Source: CAINVV01 sp964506325 (GTDB taxonomy: Bacteria > Bacteroidota > Bacteroidia > Bacteroidales > Prolixibacteraceae). Taken from it: a stretch of DNA of 6,561 bases. The stretch lies in NCBI GenBank assembly GCA_964506325.1, contig CAZDLO010000157.1, positions 1 to 6,561 of the forward strand. The letters run 5' to 3'. Position numbers and translations under genes: made by a program. Shown here one piece after another: positions 1 through 6,349 of the stretch (within the stretch, counting starts at the first letter, position 1; every line of letters begins with the position of its first letter). The notes beneath the pieces are model-generated. The model worked only from the letters and a program-made list of their open reading frames with translations. It ran no database searches and was not told where the DNA came from.

Positions 1-90
1 AATCTTGCCGGAAAATATCCCGGCAGGGTTCGTTCTATGGAAATTGCCTGGAAAAAATTGGATGCAGAAATGAAATTGCCATTATGGTGA
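1..90 (+). CDS. Sulfatase, C-terminal end only (5' part outside window)
   Basis: The first frame is open from the window edge to a TGA at 88-90 and encodes 29 residues. It begins NLAGKYPGRVRSMEIAWKKL and ends in LPLW. The pattern 'NLA-x-KYP-x-RV...W-x-x-x' is what usually closes S1-family arylsulfatases, just after the 'ELYDLxxDPxE' strand. No catalytic residue is inside the window, so the call rests on this tail and on the two other sulfatases in the window. The next gene starts 91 bp downstream on the same strand. It could be another protein with a similar tail, but in this context a sulfatase is much the best reading. Confidence 0.72.
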   Translation, partial: NLAGKYPGRVRSMEIAWKKLDAEMKLPLW

Positions 91-121
91 AATATTGGGA
101 AAAAATCTTCTTCTGAATTTA

Positions 122-129
122 TAGTTTTG
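122..129 (+). promoter_or_regulatory. Possible Bacteroidota -7 promoter box
   Basis: TAGTTTTG is an exact match to the Bacteroidota sigma-ABfr -7 consensus TAnnTTTG. It lies in the AT-rich gap between the first sulfatase and the GH106-like gene and would give a leader of about 45 nt. The -33 element is poor: the nearest candidate is the TTGG at 95-98, about 24 bp upstream, slightly too far. A single short match in AT-rich DNA can arise by chance. Confidence 0.33.
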
Positions 130-181
130 CATCTCTAAGATTTTAATTTTATTAAAAATCAATTCATTATAAAAAATACAA

Positions 182-2344
182 ATGGTCAACTTTTTAAGCA
201 TCCTTCTGTTGTTCCTTATAACTGTTGCTCCCAACAGCAAAGAAAACCAGCTTCGCACCCGCTTCAAACAGCCTTTAGCTGAAAACCGGCCCAACCTGAA
301 TACCCATGATGCTCCCAATGATCCCGTGAAGCAGGATTCCATCCTGGATCAATACCTGCTGAACGGATATGGCGGACTTGCCACCAATGTTAACTGGACA
401 GACGATTACCTGAAGAACGATAAAGAGCTGGAGTCATTTTACCGGTTTGTCAGGAGTGCAAAATCAAAAGGGATGAATGTGTGGCTCTATGATGAAAACT
501 GGTACCCATCAGGCAGCAATGGAGGTTATATTCTGGATGAACATCCTGACTGGGAAGCCGAGGGATTCTTTTTCAGGGACAGCCTGGTTTCCGGTCCACA
601 AACCCTGAGTTTAAAATTGCTGCCCGGGAAAATGATTTCTGTGAAAGCCATTCCTGTTTCCGATGGATTTAATCAGATTGAAAGAGCAACAAGCATTAAC
701 CAATTTATATCCGCTGGAAGACTCAACTGGGAAATTCCTCCGGGAACCTGGCGGATCGTTCAGTTATCGGCAGATTTCCTGAGAGATGGGTTTCAGGCAG
801 GAGGGAAGCGCGGCGGTATAATCCGGCGTTACCCGAGCCTGCTGATGCCCGAAGTTACTCAACGATTTATTGAACTTACCCATAAAAAGTATGCAAAGGC
901 AGCAGATGAAAAATTAGGGAACCTTTTCTATGCTACGTTTACCGATGAACCATCTTCTATGGCACACTCGTTCAGGAATTTGGGGTTTGGTATTTACCCA
1001 TGGAAAAAAAACCTCACGGAAGAGATTATCTCCCGTTTTAGATGGGATCCGGAGGATAAATGGCTGACAATGATGCTTGACAATGGCAATGAAGGCAAAA
1101 AGCTTCGTTATCAATATTTTAGTCTTGTAAGTGAGTTTATGAGCCGGAACCATTTCAGGCTGATCAAGGAATATTGCAACAGCCAGGGAATCAAGACCAG
1201 CGGGCATTTATTGCTGGAGGAGTCCTTGCCGATCCAGGCTTTGTTATATGGCGACATCATGGCATGTTTCAGGGAAATGGATGTTCCCGGTATTGATGTG
1301 CTCACCGGCATGCCTGAATTTACCCGTCGGTACCTATATTCTTCACGGATGGCAGCTTCTGTGGCAGAGCTGAATGGAAATACCGAAGTGATGTCGGAAA
1401 TATGTCCAGTAGCTGACCCGCGATTTCATAAAGGCAAAGAAGCGCCGACGAATGATGTGAAAGGTACTGTTAACCGGCAGATGGCAGGAGGAATTACCCG
1501 GTTTAATAACTACCTTAAATTACAGCATGCTTCACAGGATGAAAAAATGGAATTCAACACGTATGTTGCCAGAATTTCCACCCTGATGAACGGGGGATTC
1601 CGTGCCTCGCGCATTGCTGTTCTTTATCCGATTGAAACGATCTGGACAAAATTCAAACCCGCCCCTGCATGGAACAAAAGTTGGGACGATATGGCCGGAG
1701 GAGATCCTGCAGTCCGGAAAGTTTCGGAATTGTTCGACAGGGTATCTGATCACCTGTATAACAACCAATGGGAATTTTCATACATCGATGTCAGGGCATT
1801 ACTTGATGCACAGGTAACCAAAGGGAAACTATGCCATGGTTCATTGAAGTGGGATTTGCTGGTACTTCCCGGAGTCGAAACACTACCGGAGGAAGCAATG
1901 CAGGTTGTTGAATCCTTCGTCAAATCAGGTGGAAAAGTAATTGCATTGGAGGCCCTGCCACAAAACTCATGTGCCGATTTTCCTTCATCGGAAGTAATGA
2001 CTGTTTCTGAAAAACTGTTTTCCCGGGGAAATCAAAAAGGAAACGCGGTGTTTCTTGAAAAATTCTCTTCGCCCGTGGTGCAGGATTTCCTGATTAAATC
2101 TGTCCCCCGTGATTACGTTATTGAACCATCCAGTCTGCCACTGCTGGTTAGTCATAAAAAGGTAGACGAACATCATGTTCTGTTCGTTGTGAATGACAGC
2201 AACCAACCTCAAACCTTTTCACTTTCAATAGCAACCAAAAAGAAAATTGAAAAATGGGATCCCAATAACGGAGACATCGACCAGGTAGAAAATCCGGTTA
2301 AAATGAGTTTGAAACCTTACGATGGGATGATATTAAGATATTAA
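182..2344 (+). CDS. Secreted GH106-like TIM-barrel glycoside hydrolase (alpha-L-rhamnosidase-type)
   Basis: This 720-residue protein looks like a member of the broad GH106-related group: a TIM barrel, then a flavodoxin/amidotransferase-like domain, then a small beta domain. Barrel signatures are 'NGYGGLATNV' (61-70), 'GMNVWLYDENWYPSG' (97-111), 'ATFTDEPS' (251-258), 'SGHLLLEE' (340-347) and 'EVMSEICP' (402-409). E256, E346/E347 and E406 are candidate catalytic acids. The segment 'WDLLVLPGVETLP' (557-569) followed by 'SGGKVIALEALP' (582-593) is the typical non-catalytic domain that follows such barrels. The end, 'EKWDPNNGDI' (690-699) and 'LKPYDGMIL', is the usual closing beta domain. ATG 182 is the only sensible start, because an in-frame TAA lies at 170-172. 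The N-terminus is hydrophobic ('FLSILLLFLITVA'), so export is likely, although no Lys or Arg precedes the core. At 720 residues it is shorter than well-known GH106 enzymes (about 1,000 or more). The likely role is release of a terminal deoxy-sugar such as rhamnose from a sulfated glycan. The fold call is fairly secure; family number and substrate are inferred. Confidence 0.74.
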   Translation: MVNFLSILLLFLITVAPNSKENQLRTRFKQPLAENRPNLNTHDAPNDPVKQDSILDQYLLNGYGGLATNVNWTDDYLKNDKELESFYRFVRSAKSKGMNVWLYDENWYPSGSNGGYILDEHPDWEAEGFFFRDSLVSGPQTLSLKLLPGKMISVKAIPVSDGFNQIERATSINQFISAGRLNWEIPPGTWRIVQLSADFLRDGFQAGGKRGGIIRRYPSLLMPEVTQRFIELTHKKYAKAADEKLGNLFYATFTDEPSSMAHSFRNLGFGIYPWKKNLTEEIISRFRWDPEDKWLTMMLDNGNEGKKLRYQYFSLVSEFMSRNHFRLIKEYCNSQGIKTSGHLLLEESLPIQALLYGDIMACFREMDVPGIDVLTGMPEFTRRYLYSSRMAASVAELNGNTEVMSEICPVADPRFHKGKEAPTNDVKGTVNRQMAGGITRFNNYLKLQHASQDEKMEFNTYVARISTLMNGGFRASRIAVLYPIETIWTKFKPAPAWNKSWDDMAGGDPAVRKVSELFDRVSDHLYNNQWEFSYIDVRALLDAQVTKGKLCHGSLKWDLLVLPGVETLPEEAMQVVESFVKSGGKVIALEALPQNSCADFPSSEVMTVSEKLFSRGNQKGNAVFLEKFSSPVVQDFLIKSVPRDYVIEPSSLPLLVSHKKVDEHHVLFVVNDSNQPQTFSLSIATKKKIEKWDPNNGDIDQVENPVKMSLKPYDGMILRY

Positions 2345-2423
2345 CTTACAATTAATTAATAAATGAAACGAACATGTTGCTTTACAACATCCAAGAGAAT
2401 GATATAATTTCATCAACATGGAG

Positions 2424-2463
2424 TTCCATACTGCCTTTAAAAACAAATTATAATAGTATGAAA
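2424..2463 (+). repeat. Imperfect direct repeat, copy 1
   Basis: Copy 1 starts TTCCATACTGCC, runs into the core AAAAACAAATTATA (2439-2452) and ends in AGTATGAAA. Copy 2 starts 87 bp downstream. The 14-base core is identical. The flanks TTCCAT and GTnTGAAA also match, with one single-base indel and a few substitutions. Each copy ends at an ATG or GTG followed by AAA, which suggests a duplicated gene leader. Confidence 0.6.
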
Positions 2464-2517
2464 TACCCACGAGAATATTTTCACACCAACCGAAAATGAA
2501 TATCTGGGTATTCCATG
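2457..2517. repeat. Imperfect inverted repeat (hairpin) between the direct repeats
   Basis: The outer arms are ATG-A-AATACCCA (2458-2469) and TGGGTATT-C-CAT (2505-2516), pairing at 11 of 12 positions, plus a possible T-G pair at 2457/2517. The inner arms TTTTC (2478-2482) and GAAAA (2492-2496) close a 9-nt loop. A symmetric 8-nt internal mismatch separates the two stems. No T-run follows, so it is not an obvious intrinsic terminator. It may be an operator, an mRNA structure or the residue of a small palindromic element. Confidence 0.45.
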
Positions 2518-2552
2518 CGACCATTAAAAAACAAATTATATACGTGTGAAAC
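2511..2552 (+). repeat. Imperfect direct repeat, copy 2
   Basis: This is the second copy: TTCCATGCGACC, then the core AAAAACAAATTATA (2527-2540), then CGTGTGAAA. It sits directly upstream of the start of the broken GH99-like gene, so it is probably that gene's original leader or promoter region. Copy 1 would then be a duplicate of it or the leader of a gene now lost. Confidence 0.6.
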
Positions 2553-2560
2553 ATTATAAA

Positions 2561-2786
2561 ATGAAGCTAAATAGAGTTCTCCTCCTGGCAATTACCCCGG
2601 TTCAGATGGCACAAAAAATCGATGCCGCCACCTCGCACGGAATAGATGCCTTTATTTTCGACTGGTATTACTATGATGATGGAGTATTCCTGGAACGAAT
2701 GGACGGAAGGGAGCTATCTTGGACCGGACACACTTCATAAAATGCAATATCTTGAAGCAATGAAAGAAGTCTTTGGCAATAAATAA
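2561..2786 (+). pseudogene. Deleted remnant of a GH99-like / WbsX-family (PF14307-type) gene
   Basis: Two pieces of one family lie in different frames. Piece one (ATG 2561 to about 2698) encodes a leader-like 'MKLNRVLLLAI' followed by 'MAQKIDAATSHGIDAFIFDW' and 'YYYDDGVFLER', the core of the GH99-like/WbsX barrel. Piece two (2691-2786, another frame) encodes 'WNEWTEGSYLGPDTLHKMQY' and 'LEAMKEVFGNK' then a TAA. The WNEW-x-EG-x-xL-x-PD motif normally lies near the C-terminus of the same family. The catalytic middle is missing, and so are the N-terminal residues expected between the leader and 'TPVQMAQKID'. An intact member would have roughly 350 residues or more; about 70 remain, split by a frameshift, and the first frame stops at 2738-2740. 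Loss of function is almost certain. GTG 2546 is an alternative start in the same frame. The intact enzyme would probably have acted on the same glycan as its neighbours. Confidence 0.85.
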
Positions 2787-2830
2787 AAAAAACAGGGATC
2801 TGATTAAAACTAAAAAATGAAGCCTGACTC

Positions 2831-4198
2831 ATGAAGAATAATAAAATATTCTGCACTGTAGCGATCTTTTCAGGAATTGTGATTTCAGGTTGGAGTGTAG
2901 AGAAGTCGAATACGCCAAACTTCGTGGTGATTCTTGCCGATGATCTTGCCTATCGGGCTGTGGGTTATAACAATGCCTTTCTGAAGACGCCAAATATCGA
3001 CAGTTTGGCCAGGCAGGGTATTATTTTTAACCGTGCTTATACTGCCTCCCCAGTTTGTGTGGCAAGCAGGGCTGCCATGCTTACCGGTCTATACCCACAA
3101 ACAAATGGGACGGTTGCTCTAAATACGGAATCATTTATTAAGAATATCGTTGCTGAAAAAAGGTTTAAAACGTTACCCCAATACCTCAATGAGGCTGGAT
3201 ATAAAACCTACCTGTGTGGAAAATCGCACCTGGGCGATCCGACGGAGTACGGATTTCAAAAAGGGGAAGAAACCTTTGATTATGATGATCAGAGGGCTTT
3301 CCACGACGCATCAGGGTATATTGATGAAATTGCCGCATCGGATGAACATCGCCCGTTTTTTCTCTGGATGGCAGTGAGACAACCTCATGTACCTCTGAAG
3401 CCTGCTCAGAATTGGCTTGACCTATATTCGGAAAATGACGTCCGTCTTGATATAAACTTTCTGGACAGACCTCCTGTCGAAAGTTTTTGCAACCAGGGAC
3501 TTCCCGGTGAGAACTTCTACAGGGATTCTGACTACAGGGATAATTACAAAAATTTGCCTGCCGGACCACCCCGTTCACCGGAAATTATGAGGGAATTCTC
3601 CAAAGCGTATTATGCCACCATCAGCCACCTCGACAATCAGATCGGGGAATTGATCAAACAATTGGATTCCAAAGGACTGATGAAGAATACAATTATTATT
3701 TTCCTTTCAGACAATGGTTATTTTCTGGGTAATCATGGACTGGGCAACAAATTGACCATGCATGAAGAATCGGTGAGGGTTCCCTTTTTTATTTACAGTG
3801 AAAAGTTTGGAAAAAAGAACACTGTTTCTAATAACATTATCTCCAGCCTCGACCTGTTCCCCACCCTCCTCGACCTTGCAGCAATACCTATACCAGACTA
3901 TCTGCAAGGGAAATCTTTAAAGCCAGTTTTGTCTGATCCTTCAGCCAGGGTGCGTGACTATATGGTGAGCGAAAGTGTCGGAGTTGGTGGGGAATTAGGT
4001 ACAGGCCACAGGATGGTGGTGACTGATTCGTGGAAATACATGGTATCGGATACAGGAGAAGAAGCACTTTTTAACCTGAATAATGACCTCTATGAGCTTA
4101 AAAATCTGATAAAAGGAAACGAGTACCTAGGAAAAGCCAGTGAGTTAAAAACATCCTTGAAGGAGTGGAAAAAACTGACAGGTGATAAAAAGAATTAG
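2831..4198 (+). CDS. Secreted S1-family sulfatase (cysteine type, formylglycine-dependent)
   Basis: This 455-residue protein hydrolyses sulfate esters, probably on a sulfated glycan in the periplasm or at the cell surface. An N-terminal signal ('KIFCTVAIFSGIVISGWS') comes first. The catalytic parts follow in order: 'NFVVILADDLA' with metal ligands D37 and D38; 'CVASRAAMLTG' with C76 as the residue converted to formylglycine and R80 completing the C-x-A-x-R motif; 'GKSHLG' (130-135) with K131 and H133; 'RQPHVPLK' with H186; and 'SDNGYFLGNHGLGNKLTMHE' with metal ligands D294 and N295, H302 and K307. The sequence 'ALFNLNNDLYELKNLI' is the standard late strand. Length and motif order are normal, so the gene looks intact. 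The Cys-type site needs a maturase (anSME or FGE) not seen here. ATG 2831 is chosen because the ATG at 2817 runs into a stop after five codons. The gene starts 44 bp after the broken GH99-like gene and is followed by a glycosidase 48 bp later, probably in one transcript. Substrate position and SulfAtlas subfamily are not readable by eye. Confidence 0.95.
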   Translation: MKNNKIFCTVAIFSGIVISGWSVEKSNTPNFVVILADDLAYRAVGYNNAFLKTPNIDSLARQGIIFNRAYTASPVCVASRAAMLTGLYPQTNGTVALNTESFIKNIVAEKRFKTLPQYLNEAGYKTYLCGKSHLGDPTEYGFQKGEETFDYDDQRAFHDASGYIDEIAASDEHRPFFLWMAVRQPHVPLKPAQNWLDLYSENDVRLDINFLDRPPVESFCNQGLPGENFYRDSDYRDNYKNLPAGPPRSPEIMREFSKAYYATISHLDNQIGELIKQLDSKGLMKNTIIIFLSDNGYFLGNHGLGNKLTMHEESVRVPFFIYSEKFGKKNTVSNNIISSLDLFPTLLDLAAIPIPDYLQGKSLKPVLSDPSARVRDYMVSESVGVGGELGTGHRMVVTDSWKYMVSDTGEEALFNLNNDLYELKNLIKGNEYLGKASELKTSLKEWKKLTGDKKN

Positions 4199-4219
4199 TA
4201 ATTAATCTATAACCCTCTT

Positions 4220-4243
4220 TTGAAATTTAATAAATTGAAATTT
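4220..4243 (+). repeat. Short direct repeat upstream of the (alpha/alpha)6 gene
   Basis: TTGAAATTT occurs at 4220-4228 and again at 4235-4243, immediately before ATG 4247. The 15-bp period keeps the frame open and creates a false upstream TTG start. It may have a role in the leader, or it may be chance in AT-rich DNA. Confidence 0.45.
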
Positions 4244-4246
4244 GGA

Positions 4247-6238
4247 ATGAAAAGGATTATTAACTGTCTATTTTTGATTTGTCTTTTGTTTCCGCAGGTT
4301 ATCAATGGATCCCATCCCATACGTACCTGGAAAGGTGACCCTGACGACGGAACCATTCATGCCCTTGGGAATGGCCAATTACTGGCATACGAACAGGGTC
4401 CGCATATCATACATCTTTTTCCGGGTCCATTTTCAACACCCTCCTTTTATAAAGTTTTTCTGAAATCGAAGGTTCAGGAAGTTCAAAGCACCCGTGAAAA
4501 AGGTACTGCCATCTGGAACCACGAAATCATATTGAATGGCATGAAATCAGGCCAGATGACCGATTTTGTTGATCGCGATATTGCCTGTCTGATCAGGCAC
4601 ATTGAAACCAGTGAAACCTTGTCGTTTGAAATTGTTCTCAAGGATTACGTTAAAATACTTAAAACCGGGAAAAGATTTGAAGCAACCGGATCAAAGGGTT
4701 CTGTGCTTTTGCAGGTTCCAAGTGGCACAAACATTTATCAGACCTTTGCTTATCCGCGGATCATTTATCACCAGATTGCCTGGCAGGGTGCTGTAAGTTT
4801 ATCTGTGTCGGATGAAAACCCTCATATTTTAACACTCTCCTGTGCACCCGGTACATGCAGTTTATTTTTTCTTGGTGGTCCTGAATATCCTCAGGTAATA
4901 AAAAACACAGAAGAGGTTTTCAGCCTTGGCTTCGAAAACCTTCGTCAAAGAACACGTGCCGGCTGGCATGAATTTACCGGGAAACGGATTGATTTTAACC
5001 AGTTGATAAGTTCTGACCTTCCGCAGCGGGAAAAACTGCTCAGGGTGATTGACGATGTCGCGGTTATGATAAAAACTCAGCAGGCGGTTCAGGGTTCGGT
5101 GATGGCCGGGTATCCTTATCCTCTTGGCTATGTTCGAGACCAGTATGGTGTTTCAAGAGGATTGCTTGCATTAGGCTGCCATGCTGAAGCCAGGGCAATT
5201 CTTGATTTTTACTGGCAAATCTGGAAAAAATCAGGGAAAATTCATAATGCACAAACCATTGGACTGGAGGCACTGCAATTCCATATTCACGAAAACGATG
5301 AAGTTGAAAGCCCCGGATATTTAATTATTCAGGCATTTGACTTTCTTCAGAAAACAGGCGACAAGGCTTTTATCGGGGAAATCTTTCCCATGCTGAAATG
5401 GGCATTCGAGGTTCAGAAGACTCATCTGATCCATGGCATGTTGCCGTTCAATGGCGACGAAACGTATATTGCAGGTGGTTTGCTGCCCCGTACTGTTTTA
5501 AATGACGGATCTGCCGAATCCACACTGCTTTTTATTGATGGTGGTGAAAAATTGCTCTCATGGATTTCAGAAAACAAGCTTTGGGATGAACAGCAACTGG
5601 CTGCTAACCTGAAATTGCTGCAGGAGACAAAAAGCCAGTACATGACCAACTTCTGGAAAAACGGGCATCTGCTAACCAATAATCCCTCCAGGGCTCAGAT
5701 TGCAAAACTTCCCCGGTTCAGGCACGGTGTGTGTGAAAGAAGTGGTCCTGATTGCCTTGTTTTTTCCCCAAAGGGGTTTACCGGCATTACCTGGACCGAA
5801 CGGGACAGCAATGGCAGGTACCAGTGTGCCAATTGTCTTGCTTTGGGCCCGTTCACAAAGGTGGAGCCAAAAATTTATGATTTAGTATCCGTAAGCCTCA
5901 CCCCGGTTTATTTTCATTCAGAACTATTTAAACCTGAGCAACTAAAACCGGTTGTAAACGGAATTATTGAGGCATTTTACAATACAGGGAAAATGCCCGG
6001 TGCCAGCCGTTCAGTCGGTTATGAATTCGGACTGGTATTGTATGCTGCCACCCGGATGGGTGATGCCCGTGCGGATTATTTCTATAACAAAACATTGTCG
6101 TTGGCGGATTCAGCCGGTGCATGGTCCGAATATTACCTTGAAGACAAGCCACAGGGTACCCGCTACCGTCCATGGGAAAGTGCCATCAACCTGGAAGCAT
6201 TGATAAATTGGGCCAGTCGTGAAAAAAACAGAAAATAA
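4247..6238 (+). CDS. Secreted six-hairpin (alpha/alpha)6 glycosidase-like protein, family not recognised
   Basis: This protein of 663 residues begins with a signal peptide ('MKRIINCLFLICLLFPQVING'). A mostly beta N-terminal part follows (about 25-250, opening 'DDGTIHALGNGQLLAYEQG'), then a helical part (about 260-660). The helical part has the feel of GH15/GH63/GH65-type barrels: 'YPLGYVRDQYGVSRGLLALG' (291-310), 'EARAILDFYWQIW' (314-326), 'MLPFNGDETYIAGG' (398-411), 'TWTERDSNGRY' (515-525) and 'RYRPWESAINLEALI' (639-653). D298, D404, E405 and E644 are candidate catalytic or sugar-binding acids. I cannot assign a CAZy family. An insert at about 496-530 has four cysteines (C496, C503, C527, C530). 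ATG 4247 is preferred to an in-frame TTG at 4220, because it gives a compact signal peptide and the extra residues come from a 15-bp-spaced repeat. It follows the sulfatase by 48 bp and precedes another, so it probably acts on the desulfated product. A polysaccharide lyase or other six-hairpin enzyme is possible. Confidence 0.7.
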   Translation: MKRIINCLFLICLLFPQVINGSHPIRTWKGDPDDGTIHALGNGQLLAYEQGPHIIHLFPGPFSTPSFYKVFLKSKVQEVQSTREKGTAIWNHEIILNGMKSGQMTDFVDRDIACLIRHIETSETLSFEIVLKDYVKILKTGKRFEATGSKGSVLLQVPSGTNIYQTFAYPRIIYHQIAWQGAVSLSVSDENPHILTLSCAPGTCSLFFLGGPEYPQVIKNTEEVFSLGFENLRQRTRAGWHEFTGKRIDFNQLISSDLPQREKLLRVIDDVAVMIKTQQAVQGSVMAGYPYPLGYVRDQYGVSRGLLALGCHAEARAILDFYWQIWKKSGKIHNAQTIGLEALQFHIHENDEVESPGYLIIQAFDFLQKTGDKAFIGEIFPMLKWAFEVQKTHLIHGMLPFNGDETYIAGGLLPRTVLNDGSAESTLLFIDGGEKLLSWISENKLWDEQQLAANLKLLQETKSQYMTNFWKNGHLLTNNPSRAQIAKLPRFRHGVCERSGPDCLVFSPKGFTGITWTERDSNGRYQCANCLALGPFTKVEPKIYDLVSVSLTPVYFHSELFKPEQLKPVVNGIIEAFYNTGKMPGASRSVGYEFGLVLYAATRMGDARADYFYNKTLSLADSAGAWSEYYLEDKPQGTRYRPWESAINLEALINWASREKNRK

Positions 6239-6267
6239 CCTTTTATCCTCTTCTGAAAAGTAATTTG

Positions 6268-6286
6268 AATAGGACTAAAGTCTATT
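6268..6286 (+). other. Small hairpin in the leader of the third sulfatase
   Basis: AATA-G-GAC-TAAA-GTC-TATT folds into seven base pairs with one bulged G and a 4-nt loop. No T-run follows, so it is a weak terminator candidate. It is the first of two hairpins in the 111-bp gap after the (alpha/alpha)6 gene. Confidence 0.35.
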
Positions 6287-6294
6287 GGATAGTA

Positions 6295-6324
6295 TTGGCT
6301 ATTGCCGCCGTCAGCGGAAGCCAA
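6295..6324 (+). other. GC-rich stem-loop before the third sulfatase
   Basis: TTGGCT (6295-6300) pairs perfectly with AGCCAA (6319-6324). CCGC (6305-6308) pairs with GCGG (6314-6317) around a CGTCA loop. The unpaired bases are ATTG on one side and a single A on the other. A competing pairing exists between CCGT (6308-6311) and ACGG (6324-6327). No T-run follows, so an intrinsic terminator is unlikely; an mRNA-stability or processing structure or an attenuator-like element is possible. It lies 25 bp before the sulfatase ATG. Confidence 0.45.
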
Positions 6325-6349
6325 CGGTAATAAATACAATTTTAATCAT

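Larger units (their letters stand above)
2345..2545. other. AT-rich gap without a convincing gene
   Basis: This stretch after the GH106-like gene has no reading frame I recognise. It holds a small perfect hairpin (ATGTTG-CTTTA-CAACAT, 2374-2390) with no following T-run, a near-palindrome ATGGAGTTCCAT (2418-2429), the first copy of a direct repeat, and an imperfect hairpin at 2457-2517. A 41-codon frame at 2374-2499 shows no family resemblance. Together with the broken gene downstream, it looks like decayed sequence, possibly still carrying leader or promoter elements. Confidence 0.5.

Noticed and set aside
2374..2390. ATGTTG-CTTTA-CAACAT as a terminator of the GH106-like gene
   Set aside because: The stem has only six weak pairs and no T-run follows on the + strand.
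2374..2499. 41-codon frame after the GH106-like gene
   Set aside because: No family resemblance, no leader evidence, and it runs through the repeat and hairpin region. It is more likely chance in AT-rich decayed DNA.
2439..2540. A mobile element with 14-bp target duplications
   Set aside because: The direct repeats share diverged flanks beyond the 14-base core, which fits an old duplication better than a clean target duplication, and no transposase or known terminal repeat is visible. Kept only as an alternative in the findings.
2546..2740. A real small protein of 64 residues
   Set aside because: The first half matches the core of a much larger enzyme, and the conserved C-terminus follows in another frame. 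The frame is therefore a deletion product, and the last residues are read out of frame.
3186..3578. Antisense open frame of 130 codons inside the sulfatase gene
   Set aside because: It lies wholly within a well-supported sulfatase in the opposite direction, has no recognisable motif, and is explained by the codon composition of the real gene.
4237..4244. GAAATTTG as a -7 promoter box for the (alpha/alpha)6 gene
   Set aside because: It misses the first consensus base, and the implied transcript start would fall after the ATG.
4220..4246. Upstream TTG start adding nine residues to the (alpha/alpha)6 protein
   Set aside because: ATG 4247 gives a compact normal signal peptide. The nine extra codons come from the repeat TTGAAATTT and would place additional charged residues before it.
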